From the NCBI RefSeq assembly GCF_009727055.1, contig NC_052359.1:65948344-66012343 (forward strand): 64,000 bases of DNA, written 5' to 3'. The first letter of the stretch is position 1. Each line of letters opens with the position of its first letter. Below are positions 11,443 to 23,289 of this stretch, piece after piece. The notes under the pieces were generated by a model. The model did no database searches, was not told the origin of the DNA, and saw only the letters and a program-made list of their open reading frames with translations. The stretch is from Benincasa hispida. Lineage: Eukaryota > Streptophyta > Magnoliopsida > Cucurbitales > Cucurbitaceae. A program made the position numbers and the translations under genes.

Positions 11443-13468
11443 TGAAGGAACTCTATTTACAGAGAACCTTTGAGCGGAAGCGGATCGTCCATCCCATTTC
11501 AATTGAACGCATACATTTACAGTCATACATGAACATATTATGCATAAAACTTAAATTACAACATGCTTTTGAAATAAAAACAAAGTTTAGAGATTACACA
11601 TTTAAAGAATTATTCTTCAAGATAATTTCTCAATCGTACTCGTTCACAAACGTGGAACAAGTCACGAACTCCCTCGAATAGTAGTAAGCAGCAACTCGAT
11701 CCTCGAACCAAATAGGAACATTACCACTTAGTGACTTTGGTATTCTCGGTGTGAGAATCCAGGAATGGTGGGCTCTGGCTAATTTTGGTTAGAAGGGGAG
11801 TTTGGAGTTTGGAGGAGGAAGACGATCAAGGAAGCAAGCTATCATATAGCTAAGTCTGTTGATCGTTTAATGAAACGAGTCTGTCGCATAGGCTCTCAAT
11901 GTGTAGTTACTCGATCGCTTACTTCGATAGTGAATTCCGATCACCCAGAATAATTTAAAACCAATTTTCATTTATCCCATTTTACCACACAACCGAATAA
12001 CTCCACACTAAGGGTGGTTATGGAGAAAAAAGAGTTAATTATCAAATAATTAATAAATCATAAATAAATATGATAACTAACTTATAATATTATATTTATA
12101 ACCTATAGTTTTAATATTACATCATATACAATATATAAACCATAGTCATTTTTCTCTATTTTATGACATTTAATATAAATCATATTTATATTAAACTCAA
12201 TAACTATGAATCTTATTCATAGAAAATATATTTGAATCATATTCAAATATTAGTTCCTTCAATCAAACAATAATGTATCAAATACATTATATCAATTATA
12301 TCATATATAATTGAATTAACTGAATTATATCATATATATTCAAATTCACTCTTATTAATCTGGACATTTCAAATTAACCCAAAAACTTCTCAACTTAAAT
12401 CCATTAAGCTACCAAGGGGACCTTATGGACCTGTAGCTTGAAGCTCTAACGGTACGTGAATAACTGTTTAAACTCTTTAATAGCATTATCCACCATCCTT
12501 TAACTGGCGGGCACTCCACTGAAGACCAATAACTGCACCATTTGCACTATAAGTATATTTCTTTATCTATTGGATATAACCAATCAACAGTACGATGACC
12601 CTTCACAAATCGCTCGTAAGTATAGTTGGGCCAAATTACCATGTTTTCCCTGCAGTTACATCTAACTTCTTAAGTACCACTGATCTCTCTAATGCACAAT
12701 CGATCATAGTCCCACTATGACTAAACCCCTATTGGGCCAAGAGAAGGTATGGCGCCACATTGTTCAAGACCCGGAATCAGCCTTTAAGGGAACAATTTAT
12801 CTACTTACCCTTGCTTCGGGGAAGGAGTTAATTCCATCTTGTGTAGCTAAGTTCCCAGCTCCTCAATTAGAAGAATCCTCAAAATAGTAGGCTTGTTGAA
12901 TCGGCGATCTAGCCACTTTCACCCATGCAACCAAAGGACCGCCCTTATAGGCATGAGTTCACAACTCACTCAGGATTAAAGTCATGTTACCTATGGTCAT
13001 CCTAGTGAAATGAAAGTCTCAATTATGAACGACATTATATAATGAGACTAAAGATTCGTGGTTTGGTTTTATACAAACTCCTTTGTATAGAATATCCCAG
13101 CTCGCATGTCTAATATATGAATGATCAGGATTAGACCATTTGTAGCACTTTACAACATTTGTAACACCTACAAAGCGGGCCATACTCGTAGCATCACCAA
13201 GATAAGGTACCTAGCCTTATCCATATACTACAGACCATTTAGATTATCACATAAACATGATCTACCTGTATGTCTCCACAAACATGTTTAAATTACAATG
13301 ATAACCATGGATGTTAGTTTATTGGTTTGTGGTTAATACAACTAAAATATCATATATTTCATAGACAATGTGAATAAAATATCATATATTATAAATCACA
13401 GAATGTTTGTTCATATAAATGTTTACAAACTACAGGACCCTACGAGATTTAGAGTATCAACCCCAACA
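11443..13468 (-). mobile_element. Antisense copia 3' LTR (family 1), 2026 bp
   Basis: On the plus strand the LTR begins TGAAGGAACTC and ends CCCCAACA, so in sense it runs TGTTGGGG..AGTTCCTTCA. It contains the family's landmark blocks: 'accgagaatacc' near 11747, the 'caatcaacagtacgatgaccc' block near 12580 and the 'gcgggccatactc' block near 13175. A polypurine tract in the minus sense lies directly at 13469. It is preceded by ggagt, and its partner end at 29701 is followed by agagt, a 5-bp duplication with one mismatch. Confidence 0.85.
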
Positions 13469-13871
13469 ATCTCCCACTTGTTCTAAAACTAGTGGGACAT
13501 ACAAGATAATCAAATTACAAGTACACAAAACAATAAACTAGGGCACAATAAGCCCAATACAAGATCTCCCATTTGCTTAGTCCAACCGTGGTCTGTCCCA
13601 TAGACCCATACTCTACAGGTGACCCTCAAAGACTATAACCGTGAGGGCCTTCGTAAACAGATCAACAACGTTTTGCTCTGAAGCTATCTTCTTGACAATC
13701 ACGTCCCCTCGATGCACAATCTCTCGAATTAAATGGTATTTTCGCTCAATGTGCTTGTCACGCTTATGACTCCTAGGCTCACGGGAATTCACCATAATAC
13801 CACTATTATCACAATAAAGGGTGATGAGCTTAGACCTGTCTGGAACAACTTCCAGATCAGTCTGGAATTTC
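13469..13871 (-). pseudogene. Antisense copia RNase H C-terminus and 3' noncoding tail
   Basis: Next to the polypurine tract (13469-13484, 'atctcccacttgttct' on the plus strand) is about 130 bases of noncoding tail, then the C-terminal part of RNase H on the minus strand. It reads 'DLEVVPDRSKLITLYCDNSG', 'HIERKYHLIREIVHRGDVIVKKIASEQNVVDLFTKAL' and ends near 13613. The frame appears 113 residues long only because it runs into the adjoining LTR at 13872, so the first 30 or so residues are chimeric. The rest of the pol gene is missing at this joint. Confidence 0.85.
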
Positions 13872-15284
13872 ATGTCCTGTAGTTTGTAAACAGTTTGTAC
13901 GAATTCTTGTGATGTATAATATATGATATTTACTTCACTTCTTGATTTGCTCATCTGAATGTTTTATTTGCTTTAGCACAAACCAATAAACTTAAATCCC
14001 TAGTTGTCTTTATGTAACATACAAGTGGATCATGTCTTAAGTGATAACCAAAATGGTCTGTAGTATATGGGTATAGGAGAGAAACCTTATCCTAGTAACG
14101 CTACGGATGCGACCCACTTTGTGGAATAGTTAGAAGTGTTGTGACTTATCACAGATGGTCTGATCCTGATAATTCGTTTAGGGGACATGCGAGCGGGGGC
14201 ATCCTATACAAAGAGTTTGTATAAGACCTGACCACGAAGTGTTAATGTCTCGTTATATAACACCGTTCATGACAGAGATTTCATTTCACTAGGATGACTA
14301 TAGGTAACATGACCTCAATCCTGAGTGAGTTGGGAACTCTTGCCATTGAGGGCGGTCTTTTGATTTGCATGGGTGTAGTGGCCAGGCCACTGACTCAAAC
14401 CTACCGCTTTGGGGATTCGTCTGATTTAGGAGCTGGGAACTCAGCTACACAAGATGGAATTCACTCATTCCCCAAAGCAAGGGTAAATAGATAGATAGCT
14501 CTTTTAAGGGCTGATTCCAGGGCTTGAACGATGTGGCGCCACACACCTTCTCTTGGCTCGAGAGGTGTTCACACATAGTTGGACTATGTTGTATTGTTCA
14601 TTAGAGGGATCAACGGTAGTTAAGAAGTGAGATGTAACTACAGAGGCAAAATGGTAAATTGGCCCATCTGTACTTACGAGCATCTGTGAAGGGTTATCGT
14701 ACTCATGATTGGTTATATCCAATGGACATAGAAATATATATGTGAAAAGAAGAGTTCAGTTATTGGTCTTTAGTGGAATTCCTGGTAGTTAATGGATGGT
14801 GGATCTCGTGACTAAAGAGTTTTGTCAGCTATTCACGTACCGTTGGAGCTTCGAGCCATAGGTCCATAAGGCCCCTTTGGTAGCTTGGATACAAGTTGAG
14901 AATCAGTTTTTGGGTCAGTTTGAAATGTTCAAATTGAAAAAAGGGAGTTCGATTATATATGATATAATTAAACTGGTTAATTATATATGATATGATTGAC
15001 TAAATGTATAAGATACATTATTTTGGAGGAAATTGGATGTAAATATGATTTATATCAAGTAGAGAAGAAAACACTATAGTTGATATATGATATCAAACTA
15101 TAGGTTACAAATGTAATATGATTATATTCATTATTTTATTAATTAGGCGGTTATGAGATAATTGGCCGAAGTTTTCTTCGGATTCGTACAAAAGTGGGAA
15201 GTTGAATTCAGTTCTAGTAATTGAAGAATAAAAATGAAAATAGTTTTCATTTTGCGAGAGATTCGAAAATCGCTCATGGTGTGA

Positions 15285-15530
15285 ATGCCTTCGATCGCTT
15301 AGTGTTGAGAGCCTATACGATAGTGCTCGCCTCCTAAACGATCGCACACTCGCATTTACTAAACGATCACCCGCGATTTCTTAAATGATCGCTTACCGTT
15401 TACTAGACGATCGCTTAGCGTGCCGAGCGTAATTAAACGATCACTTACCTTTTAATAGACGATCGCTTAGCATTTACTACACGATTGTGTACCCCGCTCT
15501 AAACGATCAAGCACACCTGACTATACGATA
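15285..15530. repeat. Cluster of AAACGATCG-type short repeats in LTR B
   Basis: A loose motif of about 14 bases, (t)aaacgatcgcttag, occurs repeatedly with variants such as 'agacgatcgctta', 'aaacgatcac' and 'atacgatag'. Many copies contain the palindrome CGATCG. The same cluster marks the other copia LTRs (22030-22145, 35990-36125, 52300-52550, 57480-57660) and the internal leader at 25490-26020. Confidence 0.75.
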
Positions 15531-15655
15531 GTCTTCTTCTTTCTCCCACTTGCTTGTTCGTAGTACACGATCTCTTTTCCTCCTCACCTCTACAATTTCT
15601 ATCAAAGTCCACCATTTGGATTCTCACTCCGAGAATACTGAGGGCTTCAAGTAGT

Positions 15656-15660
15656 GGTGT
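15656..15660. repeat. Target-site duplication ggtgt (left)
   Basis: The pentamer ggtgt precedes the palindromic element and recurs exactly at 20072-20076. Removing the element gives 'agtagtggtgtcatcc', comparable with 'ggtggtggcatactc' at the same place in LTR C. Confidence 0.85.
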
Positions 15661-17689
15661 TGACACACTCCGCCCCAAGCCCGCACTTCTGAGCCCGAGG
15701 TGAGGCATGATATTAACTGATGCTACTTTAGTGAACCTACTAGTTTCTTTCAATAACCTTACTTATAACAGCAGCGAAAAAATATTACATGCTTTTGTTA
15801 GAAAATATTTTACAAAATCAAGTTACATTTACATGAAAAACCTTATCTCGACAACCAATCTCATTTAATACTTTTTCTAGACTTGTGGCAGACCTTGAAC
15901 AACACCGCAACCTGGACTTGTCAGCTACTTGCAAGAGAAACACAAAAACAAACCATGAGCTTTACAAAGCTCAGTGAGTGGTAAAACAAATACAAGTCTT
16001 TTACAAGTATTATCACGAGGTTCCCACGCGAACCTCCACCATACCATGAAGCTTCCACAAACCCACCTACACACACGGTAAATGGTTAACATTTCATAAC
16101 AAAAATATCAACCTATGTGCACATAGTTCTCCCTTTCATGGGCTCAGAAGCTAGGCTTGTCGGCCCTCTGACCATCCCATTTCAAGGTTTTTCCGTCCCA
16201 CAAGCTCAGGCACTAGACTCCTCGGTCCCCTGACCATCCTATAAGGATTCATTCTAGGCTCAGGTTCTAGGTCCTTAGACCCCCCAACTATCCCAATGTC
16301 ATACATATCTTATAGCATAAACTACAACATATTAATTTACAATATGCTTAAAAGAGAAAAGGAAGAAACCACTCACAGTGATTTGTTGAGAACTTTCTTC
16401 GCAGTTTACTCAGTTTTCCTTGTTCCTCCTCTGGACCCTATTTCAGCTTTAACTTTAAGCTTATATTACTATTTCTTTTGGGTCTTATCTCAAGACACTC
16501 CCCTCTTCAAAAATGTGTGAAAATGTCTTAACTATAATACCTTAAAATTTCTCCTTGAAATTTCTTGGCGAAAGTTTCGAGTCTCAAGTTTATTCCTCCT
16601 GGCTCGACTATCTCCTCACTAGTGAGCACCTCTTAGTTTTTCTTGAATTTGAGGGCCTTAGATTTAGAATTGCGTTAAGGCAGCCCTTACACTGAAACTA
16701 CACTTAATTTAGAAACTTTTGGTTTAAAAATCATCTGATTTGCACGAGTAGTTTGGAAATGCTTATTGTTTGAAATTAACCTATGCGTCTGCCCATACAA
16801 CCCTGCTCCCTTTGCACCTCCGACCGAGCATTGCTTTCCCTACTTCAAGTATCTCTTATTTTTTCCTTTCTTTGTGGTTTTTAAGTACTTAACTGATGTG
16901 TGGGTTGAAGTGAGGCATTCTCCCCCTTTTATAGGCGTTCAACCGTCTCCTTTGCTCGACACCTCTTCCGTTGAGCACATCCAAGTGTTTTCTTTAGCTT
17001 CTGCCGACTCCCAGCCTCTTCCACCTTCTGCTTGAGGTTTCTTCACCTCACACTATCAACGCAACCCTTACATCAACACAATCTTAAGTGTCCTCCTCCT
17101 TCATAGCCAACACTTGAGGCTTCACTTTGCATGTCTACTCGTGCATCCACCTCTTTTTCTTAAGGCCTAAGACTCATTTCTAGCAAGACACATGTCTGGA
17201 TGACGTCCTTAGATGCGTTCATCCTTCATGTGCGTCCATCCAACTTCATATGCGTTCAACTAGGATAATGACCAACACCCTTTCAACGCATACTACTAGC
17301 CTTGTCCTATGCATCCACATGCCCTCGGATGTCTAACGCATAGCACATCACCAACGCATAGCAACATTTGGGTCAACTTGGTTCTCAACTCAACACCTCA
17401 AGGCATAGCTCATCATCACCTAGGTTTTTGCTAATGCATCTCTTATGACCAATGCAACTCACCTCATGAACCTTGTTACCGCAAGCCTTAACAATGCAAG
17501 GGTAAATCACTATGCGTCCACCTTAGCTCGTTCCATCGCCTAGCTCACACTTAGCAAGGCCGTGCATCCATCGCATGCATCGCCGCAGGCCATCGCATAC
17601 TACCAACGCATTCCTTCGGCCGTATATATGCATCCCATAGGCCGCATCATCGTATGCCCTCGGCCGCACACTCTCTCATAGCAAGGCCG

Positions 17690-18065
17690 CTGCATACCAC
17701 CAACGCATAGCACTGTCGCATGACATCAACGCATAGCACTGCCGCATGTCATCAACGCATAGCGTTTCCGCATAGCATCGACACATAGCACTGTCGTATG
17801 ATGCTAACGCATGGTGCTGTCGTATACCATCGACGCATAGTCCCATTGCCACATGCCATCCATCGGCAACACCATGCGTTGGCATCATGCGACAGTGCTA
17901 TGCGTCGATGCTATGCGGCAAAGCTATGTGTTAATGTCATGCAGTGGTGCTATGCATTGATGTATACGGCAGTGCTATGCGTTGGTGGCATGCGGCGGCC
18001 TTGCTACGCGAGAGTGTGCGACCGAGGGCATGCGGTGATTGGCCTATGGTATGCGTGATGCGGCC
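17690..18065. repeat. Degenerate GCATAG tandem repeats at the palindrome centre
   Basis: A unit of roughly 26 bases, like 'atcaacgcatagcactgccgcatg', is repeated about six times from 17690 to 17835. It recurs in reverse complement on the other side (17870-18060: 'gatgctatgcggca', 'gtgctatgcgttgg'). The unpaired loop is only about 25-30 bases near 17840-17864. Confidence 0.7.
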
Positions 18066-18778
18066 GAAAGAATGGGTTTGTAGTATGCGATGGCCTGTGG
18101 CGATGCATGCGATGGATACGATGGATGCGGTGGCCTTGCTAAAGTGTTGAGCTAGGCGAGGAACGAGCTAAGATAGACGCATAGTGATTTGCCCTTGCGT
18201 TGTTAAGGCTTGCGTAACAAGGTTCATTGAGGTGGGTTGCGTTGGTCATAAGAGATGCGTTAGCAAGAACCTAGGTGATGGTGAGCTATGCCTTGAGGTG
18301 TTGAGTTGAGAACCAAGTTGACCCAAAGGTTGCTATGCATTGGTGATGTGCTATGCATTGGACATCTGAGGGCATGTGGGCGCATAGGACAAGGCTAGTA
18401 GTATGCATTGAAAGGGTGTTGGTCATTATCCTAGTTGAACGCATATAAAGTTGGATGGACGCACATGAAGGATGAACACATATGAAGGATGGACGCATCT
18501 AAGGACGTCATCTAGACATGTGGCTTGCTAGGAAGGAGTTTTAGGCCTTAAGAAAAAGAGGTGGATGCACGAGCAGACATGCAAAGTGAAACATCAAGTG
18601 TTGGCTATGGAGGAGGAGGACACTTAAGATTGCATTGATGTAAGGGTTGCGTTGATAGTGTGAGGTGAAGACACCTCAAGCAGGAGGTGGAAGAGGCTGG
18701 GAGTTCGCAGAAGCTAAGGAAAACACTTGGATGTGCTCAAGGGAAGAGGTGTCGGGCAAAGAAGAAGGGTTGAACGCC

Positions 18779-18786
18779 TATAAAAG
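18779..18786 (+). promoter_or_regulatory. TATA box in right arm of the palindrome
   Basis: CTATAAAAGAGG follows 'gttgaacgc' and is mirrored in the left arm near 16922-16935. The spacing and purine-rich context resemble an LTR promoter. Each arm would therefore transcribe outward, away from the centre. Confidence 0.45.
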
Positions 18787-20076
18787 AGGGAGAATGCCTC
18801 ACTTCAACCCATACATCAGTTAAGTACTTAAAAACCACAAAGAAAGGAAAAAATAAGAGATACTCAAAAAAGGGAAAGAAGTGCTCGGTCGGAGGTGCAA
18901 GAAAAGGTGCAAAGGGAGTAGGGTTGTACGGGCAGACGCATAGGTTAAATTCAAACAAGAATATTTTCCAAACTACTCGTGAAAATTAGATGATTTTTAG
19001 ACTAAAAGTTTCTAGATTAAGTGTAGTTTCAGTATGAGGGCTGCCTTAATGCAATTCTAAATCTAAGGTTGTCACCAGTGAGGAGACAGGAAAACCGAGA
19101 GGTGCTCACCAGTGAGGAGACAGTCGGGCCAGGAGGAATAAATTTGAGACTTGGAAATTTTGCCAAGGAATTTCAAGGCAAAACTTTAAGGTATTATAGT
19201 TAAGACATTTTCACACATTTTTGAAGAAGGAAATGTCTTGAGATAAGGCCTGAAAGTATTAGTAATCTAAGCTTAAATTTAAACCTGAAATAGGGTCCAG
19301 CGGAGGAATAAGGGAAACCGAGTGAACTGCGAAGAGAGTTCTCAAAAAAATCACTGTGAGTGGTTTCTTCCTTTGCTCTTTTAAGCATATTGTGAATTAA
19401 TATGCTGTAGTTTATGCTATAAGATGTGCATGACGTTGGGATATTCAGGGGGTCTAAGGACCTAGAACCTGAGCCTAGAATGAATCCTTACAAAATGGTC
19501 AGGAGACCGTGAAGTCTAGTGCCTGAGCCTGTAGGACGGAAAAACATTGAAATGGGATGGTCAGAGGGCCGACGGGCTTAGTTTCTGAGCCCATGAAAGG
19601 GAGAACTATGTGCACATAGGTTGATATTTTAGTTATCAAATGTAAACCATCTACCATGTGTGTAGGTAGGTTTGTGGAAGCTTCATGGTATGGTGGAGGT
19701 TCACGTAGGAACCTTGTGATAATACTTGTAAAAGACTTGTATTTGTTTTACCACTCATTGAGCTTTGTAAAGCTCATGGTTTGTCTCTGTGTTTCTTTTG
19801 CAGGTAGCTGACGAGTCCAGGTTGTGGTGTTGTTCAAGGTCTACCACAAGTCTAAAAATAGTATTAAATGAGATTGGTTGTCGGGATAAGGTTTTTCATG
19901 TAAATGTAACTTGAGTTTGTAAAATAGTTTCTAATTAAAGCATGAAATATTTTTCCGCTGCTGTTATAAGTAAGGTTATTGAAAGAAACTAGTAGGTTAA
20001 CCAAAGTAGCATCAGTTAATATCATGCCTCACCTCGGGATCAGGAGTGCGAGCTCGGGGTGGGGTGTGACAGGTGT

Positions 20077-20342
20077 CATCCCCATTCACTTATTGTTCTT
20101 GCATTGCTGATCATGTAGACGACCTTGGTGCTGTTAGGCGATTTCTTGCTGGACGAGTATTATTTAAGAAAGTATTCAACTGGTACGTTCTCTTGGTCTT
20201 TTGTATTTATTGCTAAAGCATGCTATAATTAGTGTTTTCAATGCATATCTGTTTGTTAGAATGTATGTGTGGAAGTTCTGTCACAATGAAATCGGAAAGA
20301 TCTGCTTCCGCTCATAGGTACTCTTGTTTAAGAGTTCCTTCA
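20077..20342 (+). mobile_element. Plus-strand copia LTR B, downstream end
   Basis: After the ggtgt duplication the LTR continues to '..agagttccttca', the usual copia LTR terminus in this window. Without the inserted palindrome LTR B is about 2.06 kb. Confidence 0.8.
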
Positions 20343-20344
20343 AT

Positions 20345-20356
20345 TAGTATCAAAGC
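20345..20356 (+). other. Decayed initiator-Met primer-binding site of element B
   Basis: TAGTATCAAAGC lies two bases after the LTR end. The functional site, complementary to the 3' end of initiator tRNA-Met, is TGGTATCAGAGC, so there are two mismatches. About 120 bases of leader follow before LTR C begins at 20481. Confidence 0.75.
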
Positions 20357-20480
20357 CAGGTTATGATATTCCAATTTCATTGATGCAAAGAATTGCATAT
20401 ACATTCTCGGTGGGTACAACATGTCTACTCTCTGTTTAATTGTTAAATTGTTTGTGGATGTGCGGATTAATGGAGTTTTC

Positions 20481-22623
20481 TGTTGGGATTGATGTCCTAA
20501 TTCACCCGGAGTCTCGTTGTTTGTAATGATACACATTGTTTGATGAATAAAATAAATGTTATTTCATTCTGGCATTTACTCATATTCAATAAAAAAAGCT
20601 CCTTGGTTATCTTATGTGAACTTAAACATGTATATGTGATATACAAGTGGATCATGACTTAAGTGATAACCTAAATAAGTCTATAGTATAAGGATTAAGG
20701 TTGGATACCTGATCCTGGTGACATTACGGATACGGCCCACTTTGTAGAAGTTTGCAGATGTTGTAAACTACTACATATGGTAGATCCTGACCATTCACGC
20801 TGTCTCTTATACACATCTAGATGTGTATAAGAGACAGGGGTAGATCCTGACCATTCACGTGGAGACGTGCAACCGGGGGTGTCCTATACAAAGAGCTTGT
20901 ATAAGACCAGACCACGAGATGACTAGACTCTGTATATAACGCCATTGATACTAGAGACTTACATCTCACCTAAACGACCATAGGTGACACGACCTCAATC
21001 CTGAGTGTTTTGGGAACTTCTGTCTTTGAGAGCGGTCTTTTGATTAGTATGGGTGAGAGTGGCCAGATTGCTAACTCAACATGCCTACCTTTTTGTGAAC
21101 TTGTCTGATCTGGGAGCTAGGAACTTAATCCACAAGATGGATTTCAATCATTTCCTGAAGCAGTGATAAGTAGAGAGATTGCTCCCTTAAGGGCTGATTC
21201 CAGGGCTTGAACATAGTGGCCACAACTTCTCTTTAGAAGAGAGGACTCAATCATAGTAGGACTATGACTTATGTTCATTAGAGGGACCAGTGGTATTAAG
21301 AAGTTAGATGTAACTATAGAGGCATAATGGTTATTGGCCGAGTTGTACTTACGAGCGATCTGTGAAGGGTTGTCACACTGTTGATTGGTTAAGATGGACA
21401 CATAATATATTTGTAGTAAGGAGCGTTCAGCTGTCGGTCTTTAGCAGAGTGCCTAGCAGTTAACAGATGGTAGATCCCGTGCTAAAGAGTTTAGTCAGTT
21501 ATTCACGTACCGTTGGAGCTTCGAGCTACAAGTTCATAAGGTCCCCTTGGTAGCTCAATGGATTTAGTTGAGGATCAGTTCTTGTTGATTTGAAATGTTC
21601 ATATTGACAAGAGGTAATTTGATTATATATGATATAATCAGTATGATGTATGAGATAAATCTAGTGGAGAATTAATGTGAAATAGATTTATATTAAGTGC
21701 CATGGAATAGAAAAAGAGCTATGGTTTATATGTTTTTGAGATGAAATATTAAAACTATAGGTTATCAATATATTATGGTAAGTTGGTTATCATTTATATT
21801 TATAATAATATTAATTATTGGATAATTAAATCTTTTTCTCTAATAACCAATTGAGTAGGAGGTTATTAGTGGTTTTTCATGGTAACCGTGAGATAAAAGA
21901 AAAATTGTTTTCCTAATTTTAGTAATGTTAATGTTGAAAAAAAATTATGATTTAAGATTTTTCTCTCTCGAAATCTCACGAAAGTTGTCAAGTAAATAGG
22001 ATTTACTAAATGACAACTTGGAGCGAGCTAAACGATCGTGTAGTGTTTTTTAGGCGATAAACACGGAACTAAGCGATGAGCTAAACAATCACTTAGATTT
22101 TGCTAGACGATCGCTTAGCTTTTGTTAAACGATTGGGCATCGACCTATACGATAGGTTCAGTCTTTTCCCACGTGCTCAATCGTTTACACGATTGCTGTA
22201 TCCTTCGTCTTCTGCCTCAAACCAAGTCCACACAGAGCCCACCCTCTGGATTCTCACACCGAGAATACCAAGGTAGCCTTCTTGGTGGTGGCATACTCAA
22301 CTCGACACCTTTGAGGTTTTGTGGAGACCGTTCGTGCTGTTTGGGAGTTCGTGATCGAGGCAATCGCTAAGTTCGAGTACGTGGTGTTCGTGCTGTGTAG
22401 CGGTCGTGTTATTTGAGCGTTTGTGATCAAGAAGCTGGAGATGAGTCTACAAATGTGTGTAGAGTTTCTTCTTGATCATTTGTAGTTTCTTGTTATAATT
22501 TCTGTACTGATTGCATAATTGTTTGTTTCTATTTATGACTGTAATTGTAAAGTTTAATATATGATTGCAATTTGGAATGATCTTTTTGCTGCTCATGGAA
22601 ATCCTCATGTACGATTTCCTTCA
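20481..22623 (+). mobile_element. Copia 5' LTR of element C, about 2.1 kb
   Basis: The LTR begins TGTTGGGATTGATGTCC and ends ATTTCCTTCA directly before an intact primer-binding site. It matches the 3' LTR of element C' (34513-42054) in order and sequence and differs from LTR B mainly in the first 150 bases. It includes the CGATCG motif cluster (22030-22145) and the 'gagaataccaaggtagcc' block (22260). Its true length is shorter than the coordinates because an adaptor artefact and a duplicated 21-mer lie at 20779-20859. Confidence 0.85.
20800..20837. other. Nextera mate-pair junction adaptor (Tn5 mosaic ends), assembly artefact
   Basis: CTGTCTCTTATACACATCT (20800-20818) is followed at once by AGATGTGTATAAGAGACAG (20819-20837): the two 19-bp Tn5 mosaic ends abutting. 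This 38-bp palindrome is the junction adaptor of Nextera mate-pair libraries. The host 21-mer ending 'ccattcacg' occurs on both sides (20779-20799 and 20839-20859), as expected if an untrimmed read was built into the contig. It is not biological. Confidence 0.97.
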
Positions 22624-22625
22624 AT

Positions 22626-22637
22626 TGGTATCAGAGC
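22626..22637 (+). other. Primer-binding site of copia element C
   Basis: TGGTATCAGAGC, the exact complement of the initiator tRNA-Met 3' end, lies two bases after the LTR end. It fixes the LTR boundary and the plus-strand orientation of element C. Confidence 0.92.
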
Positions 22638-22804
22638 TAGGTTCTGATATTCCAAATTACAAGTCTGTTTTGAACTTCATTTTACAGTCTCGGTGGGTTT
22701 CTGCATTTGTACTTAATTGTTAAGTGCATTTATGGATAAAGTTGATGAATGGTTCGGGTTTAATTGCCTTTTAGTTAAAGCTTTCTTCAATTACAAAGTG
22801 TTCA
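22638..22804 (+). other. Copia element C leader, first part
   Basis: This is untranslated leader ('gaacttcattttacagtctcggtgggt'), comparable with the short leader after LTR B ('tacattctcggtgggtac'). It ends in gttca, the duplication flanking the next insertion, and resumes at 25318. Confidence 0.7.
22800..22804. repeat. Target-site duplication gttca (left)
   Basis: gttca precedes the TGTAAC terminus and recurs at 25318-25322 after GTTACA. Confidence 0.85.
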
Positions 22805-23289
22805 TGTAACGATCTGACCCCCTAGGACTTAAGTTAGGCTGTTACTAAATACATGCATGCATGGAACTTAAAACGACACCCTTTTATGGTGAAATAAATG
22901 CTAAATAAATAAGGTAAGTTCAAAAGTTCTTCATTAAATTCAAATATTAAAAACAAATAATGGGGTACCCATAAATCATAAATGATAATAAATAAGTCTG
23001 AAAACAATTCTTAATAGTAAGTTTCAAACATCAAAACTGGAAGTTAAGAAAAACATGAAAAGAAATCTAAATCTCATGAGCGGAAGCATAAAACTGGTCC
23101 CAGTGGCTCGATCAAGAATGAATATAAAATACTCAGTAAGTAACCCCACTACTGGGGTCGGACTAGGCATCTATGTCCTCTAGATGCCTACCTCTAGTGG
23201 AATGTAAAAACTGCTTTTGTCCTCATGGGACACATACATACATGAAAAACTAGTTTCTATCCTACTATAGTTAAGTATGTCCACTACCT

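Larger units (their letters stand above)
13872..15660 (+). mobile_element. Plus-strand copia LTR B, upstream part
   Basis: The fragment starts inside an LTR ('ctgtagtttgtaaacag'). It lacks about the first 40 bases seen in the related LTR at 63414 and runs through the 'gataaccaaaatggtctgtag', 'atgacctcaatcctgagtgag' and 'ccgttggagcttcgagcc' blocks. A dense cluster of AAACGATCG-type motifs occupies 15285-15530 and the 'tctcactccgagaatac' block lies near 15630. It is interrupted at 15660 (ggtgt) by a palindromic element and resumes at 20077. Confidence 0.83.
15661..20071. mobile_element. 4.4-kb palindromic (foldback) LTR-like element
   Basis: The two halves are imperfect reverse complements centred on about 17866. 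The left end TGACACACTCCGCCCC mirrors the right end GGGGTGGGGTGTGACA. Interior pairs include 'gaggtgaggcatgatatt', 'ataacagcagcg' and 'ctataaaagaggg' (18779) against its complement near 16925. The outer ends are TG..CA with an exact 5-bp duplication, as for LTR retroelements. The right half, read on the plus strand, looks like an LTR: a TATA box near 18780 and an end in GTGTGACA. The structure may therefore be two LTRs joined head to head at their U3 sides. Mirror-image open frames at 16766-17035 and 18737-18958 are consequences of the symmetry. There is no transposase or pol sequence. The alternative is a foldback DNA transposon with 5-bp duplications. Confidence 0.82.

Noticed and set aside
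16766..18958. Two similar proteins on opposite strands (16766-17035 and 18737-18958)
   Set aside because: They are the same LTR sequence read in the two arms of the palindrome; no known domain, and the frames differ in length and frame continuity.
15661..20071. Mutator- or hAT-type foldback transposon
   Set aside because: Not excluded, but those make 9-11-bp or 8-bp duplications. The 5-bp duplication, TG..CA ends and LTR-like promoter fit retroviral-type integration better.
20800..20837. Natural Tn5/IS50 insertion
   Set aside because: The two mosaic ends abut with nothing between them and no 9-bp duplication typical of Tn5 transposition; a 21-mer is duplicated instead. It is a library adaptor.
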